Below, piece by piece: positions 6,474 to 6,995 of a DNA stretch of 6,995 bases. The translations under genes and the position numbers were made by a program. The stretch covers positions 1 through 6,995 of the forward strand of contig JAUVIJ010000101.1 of assembly GCA_030592835.1 (NCBI GenBank). The letters are read 5' to 3'. The stretch is from Candidatus Cloacimonadota bacterium (lineage in GTDB: Bacteria; Cloacimonadota; Cloacimonadia; Cloacimonadales; TCS61). The notes beneath the pieces are model-generated. The model was not told where the DNA came from and ran no database searches. It was given only the letters and a program-made list of their open reading frames with translations. The first letter of the stretch is position 1, and each line of letters starts with the position of its first letter.

Positions 6474-6995
6474 AAGATATCCTGGAAATAAAGACTCTGC
6501 ATAAGACCTATGATGGTGGGACTCATGCCTTAAAAGGTATCGACCTGAATGTGAAACCGGGAGAATTTCTCATTCTTCTGGGATTGTCCGGTTCAGGAAA
6601 ATCAACTTTGCTACGCTGTTTGAATCGTTTGATCGAACCCAGTTCCGGTGAAATAATTTTCGATGGGATCAATGTTACTGAAATTGCTGGAAAATCCCTG
6701 CGTCGGGTCAGGCGTCAGATCGGTATGATATTTCAACAGTTCAACCTGATAAAAAATCTGTCTACACTGACAAATGTTCTCTCCGGCAAACTTGGTTATG
6801 TTGGTTTACTCCATTCCCTGGCTTTCACAAGATTCAAGAAAGATGTTAATAATGCCGAAGCCAATCTGAAAAGAGTTGGTTTAATTGATTTTAAACTGAA
6901 GAAAACCAGGAACCTGAGTGGAGGTCAACAGCAAAGAGTTGCTATAGCCCGTGCCCTTATGCAGGATCCCAGGTTGATCCTGGCTGATGAACCGG
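6470..6995 (+). CDS. phnC: Phosphonate ABC transporter ATP-binding protein PhnC (3' end off the window)
   Basis: The cytoplasmic ATPase that powers the transporter fed by the PhnD-like lipoprotein. The 175 codons seen are about two thirds of a usual PhnC of 250-270 aa. They include Walker A GLSGSGKST (residues 38-46), Q-loop FQQFNL (Q89), signature LSGGQQQRVAIARAL (from 149) and Walker B LILADEP (D173, E174), ending at the window edge before the D-loop and switch His. NVLSGKLGYVGLLHSLAFTRF (102-122, in its central part) is typical of PhnC rather than of amino-acid ABC ATPases. The ATG at 6470 overlaps the phnD stop (ATGA), with GGAG at 6458-6461, 8 nt upstream. One or two phnE permease genes are expected next. 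Arg and Lys codon use matches its neighbours, with no sign of recent transfer. Confidence 0.95.
   Translation, partial: MKDILEIKTLHKTYDGGTHALKGIDLNVKPGEFLILLGLSGSGKSTLLRCLNRLIEPSSGEIIFDGINVTEIAGKSLRRVRRQIGMIFQQFNLIKNLSTLTNVLSGKLGYVGLLHSLAFTRFKKDVNNAEANLKRVGLIDFKLKKTRNLSGGQQQRVAIARALMQDPRLILADEP

Overview
This AT-rich window shows two gene neighbourhoods, all genes on the + strand, separated by a 767-base gene-free stretch (4094-4860) that carries degenerate intergenic repeats. Arg codons are often AGA/AGG and Ile codons often ATA. The organism is an uncultured-looking, probably anaerobic bacterium that uses selenocysteine. The style (low GC, lipoprotein PhnD, a TCATTGCGAG...CAATCTC-type intergenic repeat) would suit a lineage such as Cloacimonadota or a neighbouring candidate phylum. 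That placement is a guess, because no rRNA or other phylogenetic marker is present.

Left block (1-4093). It opens inside selB, the selenocysteine-specific elongation factor, whose GTPase domain lies off the left edge. Sixteen bases after selB is a 227-aa soluble GAF-like protein, then a 637-aa protein with about ten membrane segments, the same GAF-like module and a C-terminal coiled coil. The 227-aa protein is a near-exact counterpart of the cytoplasmic third of the 637-aa protein, about 58% identical by hand alignment. This is therefore an old partial tandem duplication in which one copy has lost the membrane sensor. Neither copy carries a histidine kinase, cyclase or other recognisable output domain, although the layout resembles the sensor half of ComP-like membrane kinases.

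Spacer (4094-4860). A perfect 15-bp inverted repeat with a 24-nt loop lies 56 nt after the membrane sensor gene. It is followed by three diverged repeat units with ends AGAGATTGC and GCAAAGACA/ACAATGACA, two in one orientation and one inverted between them. The last part is very AT-rich and probably holds the promoter of the next operon.

Right block (4861-6995). Three genes are joined by 4-base ATGA stop/start overlaps: a YjjG-type HAD phosphatase (noncanonical nucleotidase family), a PhnD-like lipoprotein that binds phosphonate, phosphite or phosphate, and phnC, the ABC-transporter ATPase, cut by the right edge. The permease gene phnE is expected just downstream. Together they form an uptake system for a phosphorus oxyanion or organophosphonate with a phosphatase encoded first in the operon. 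Nothing in the sequence fixes the exact ligand.
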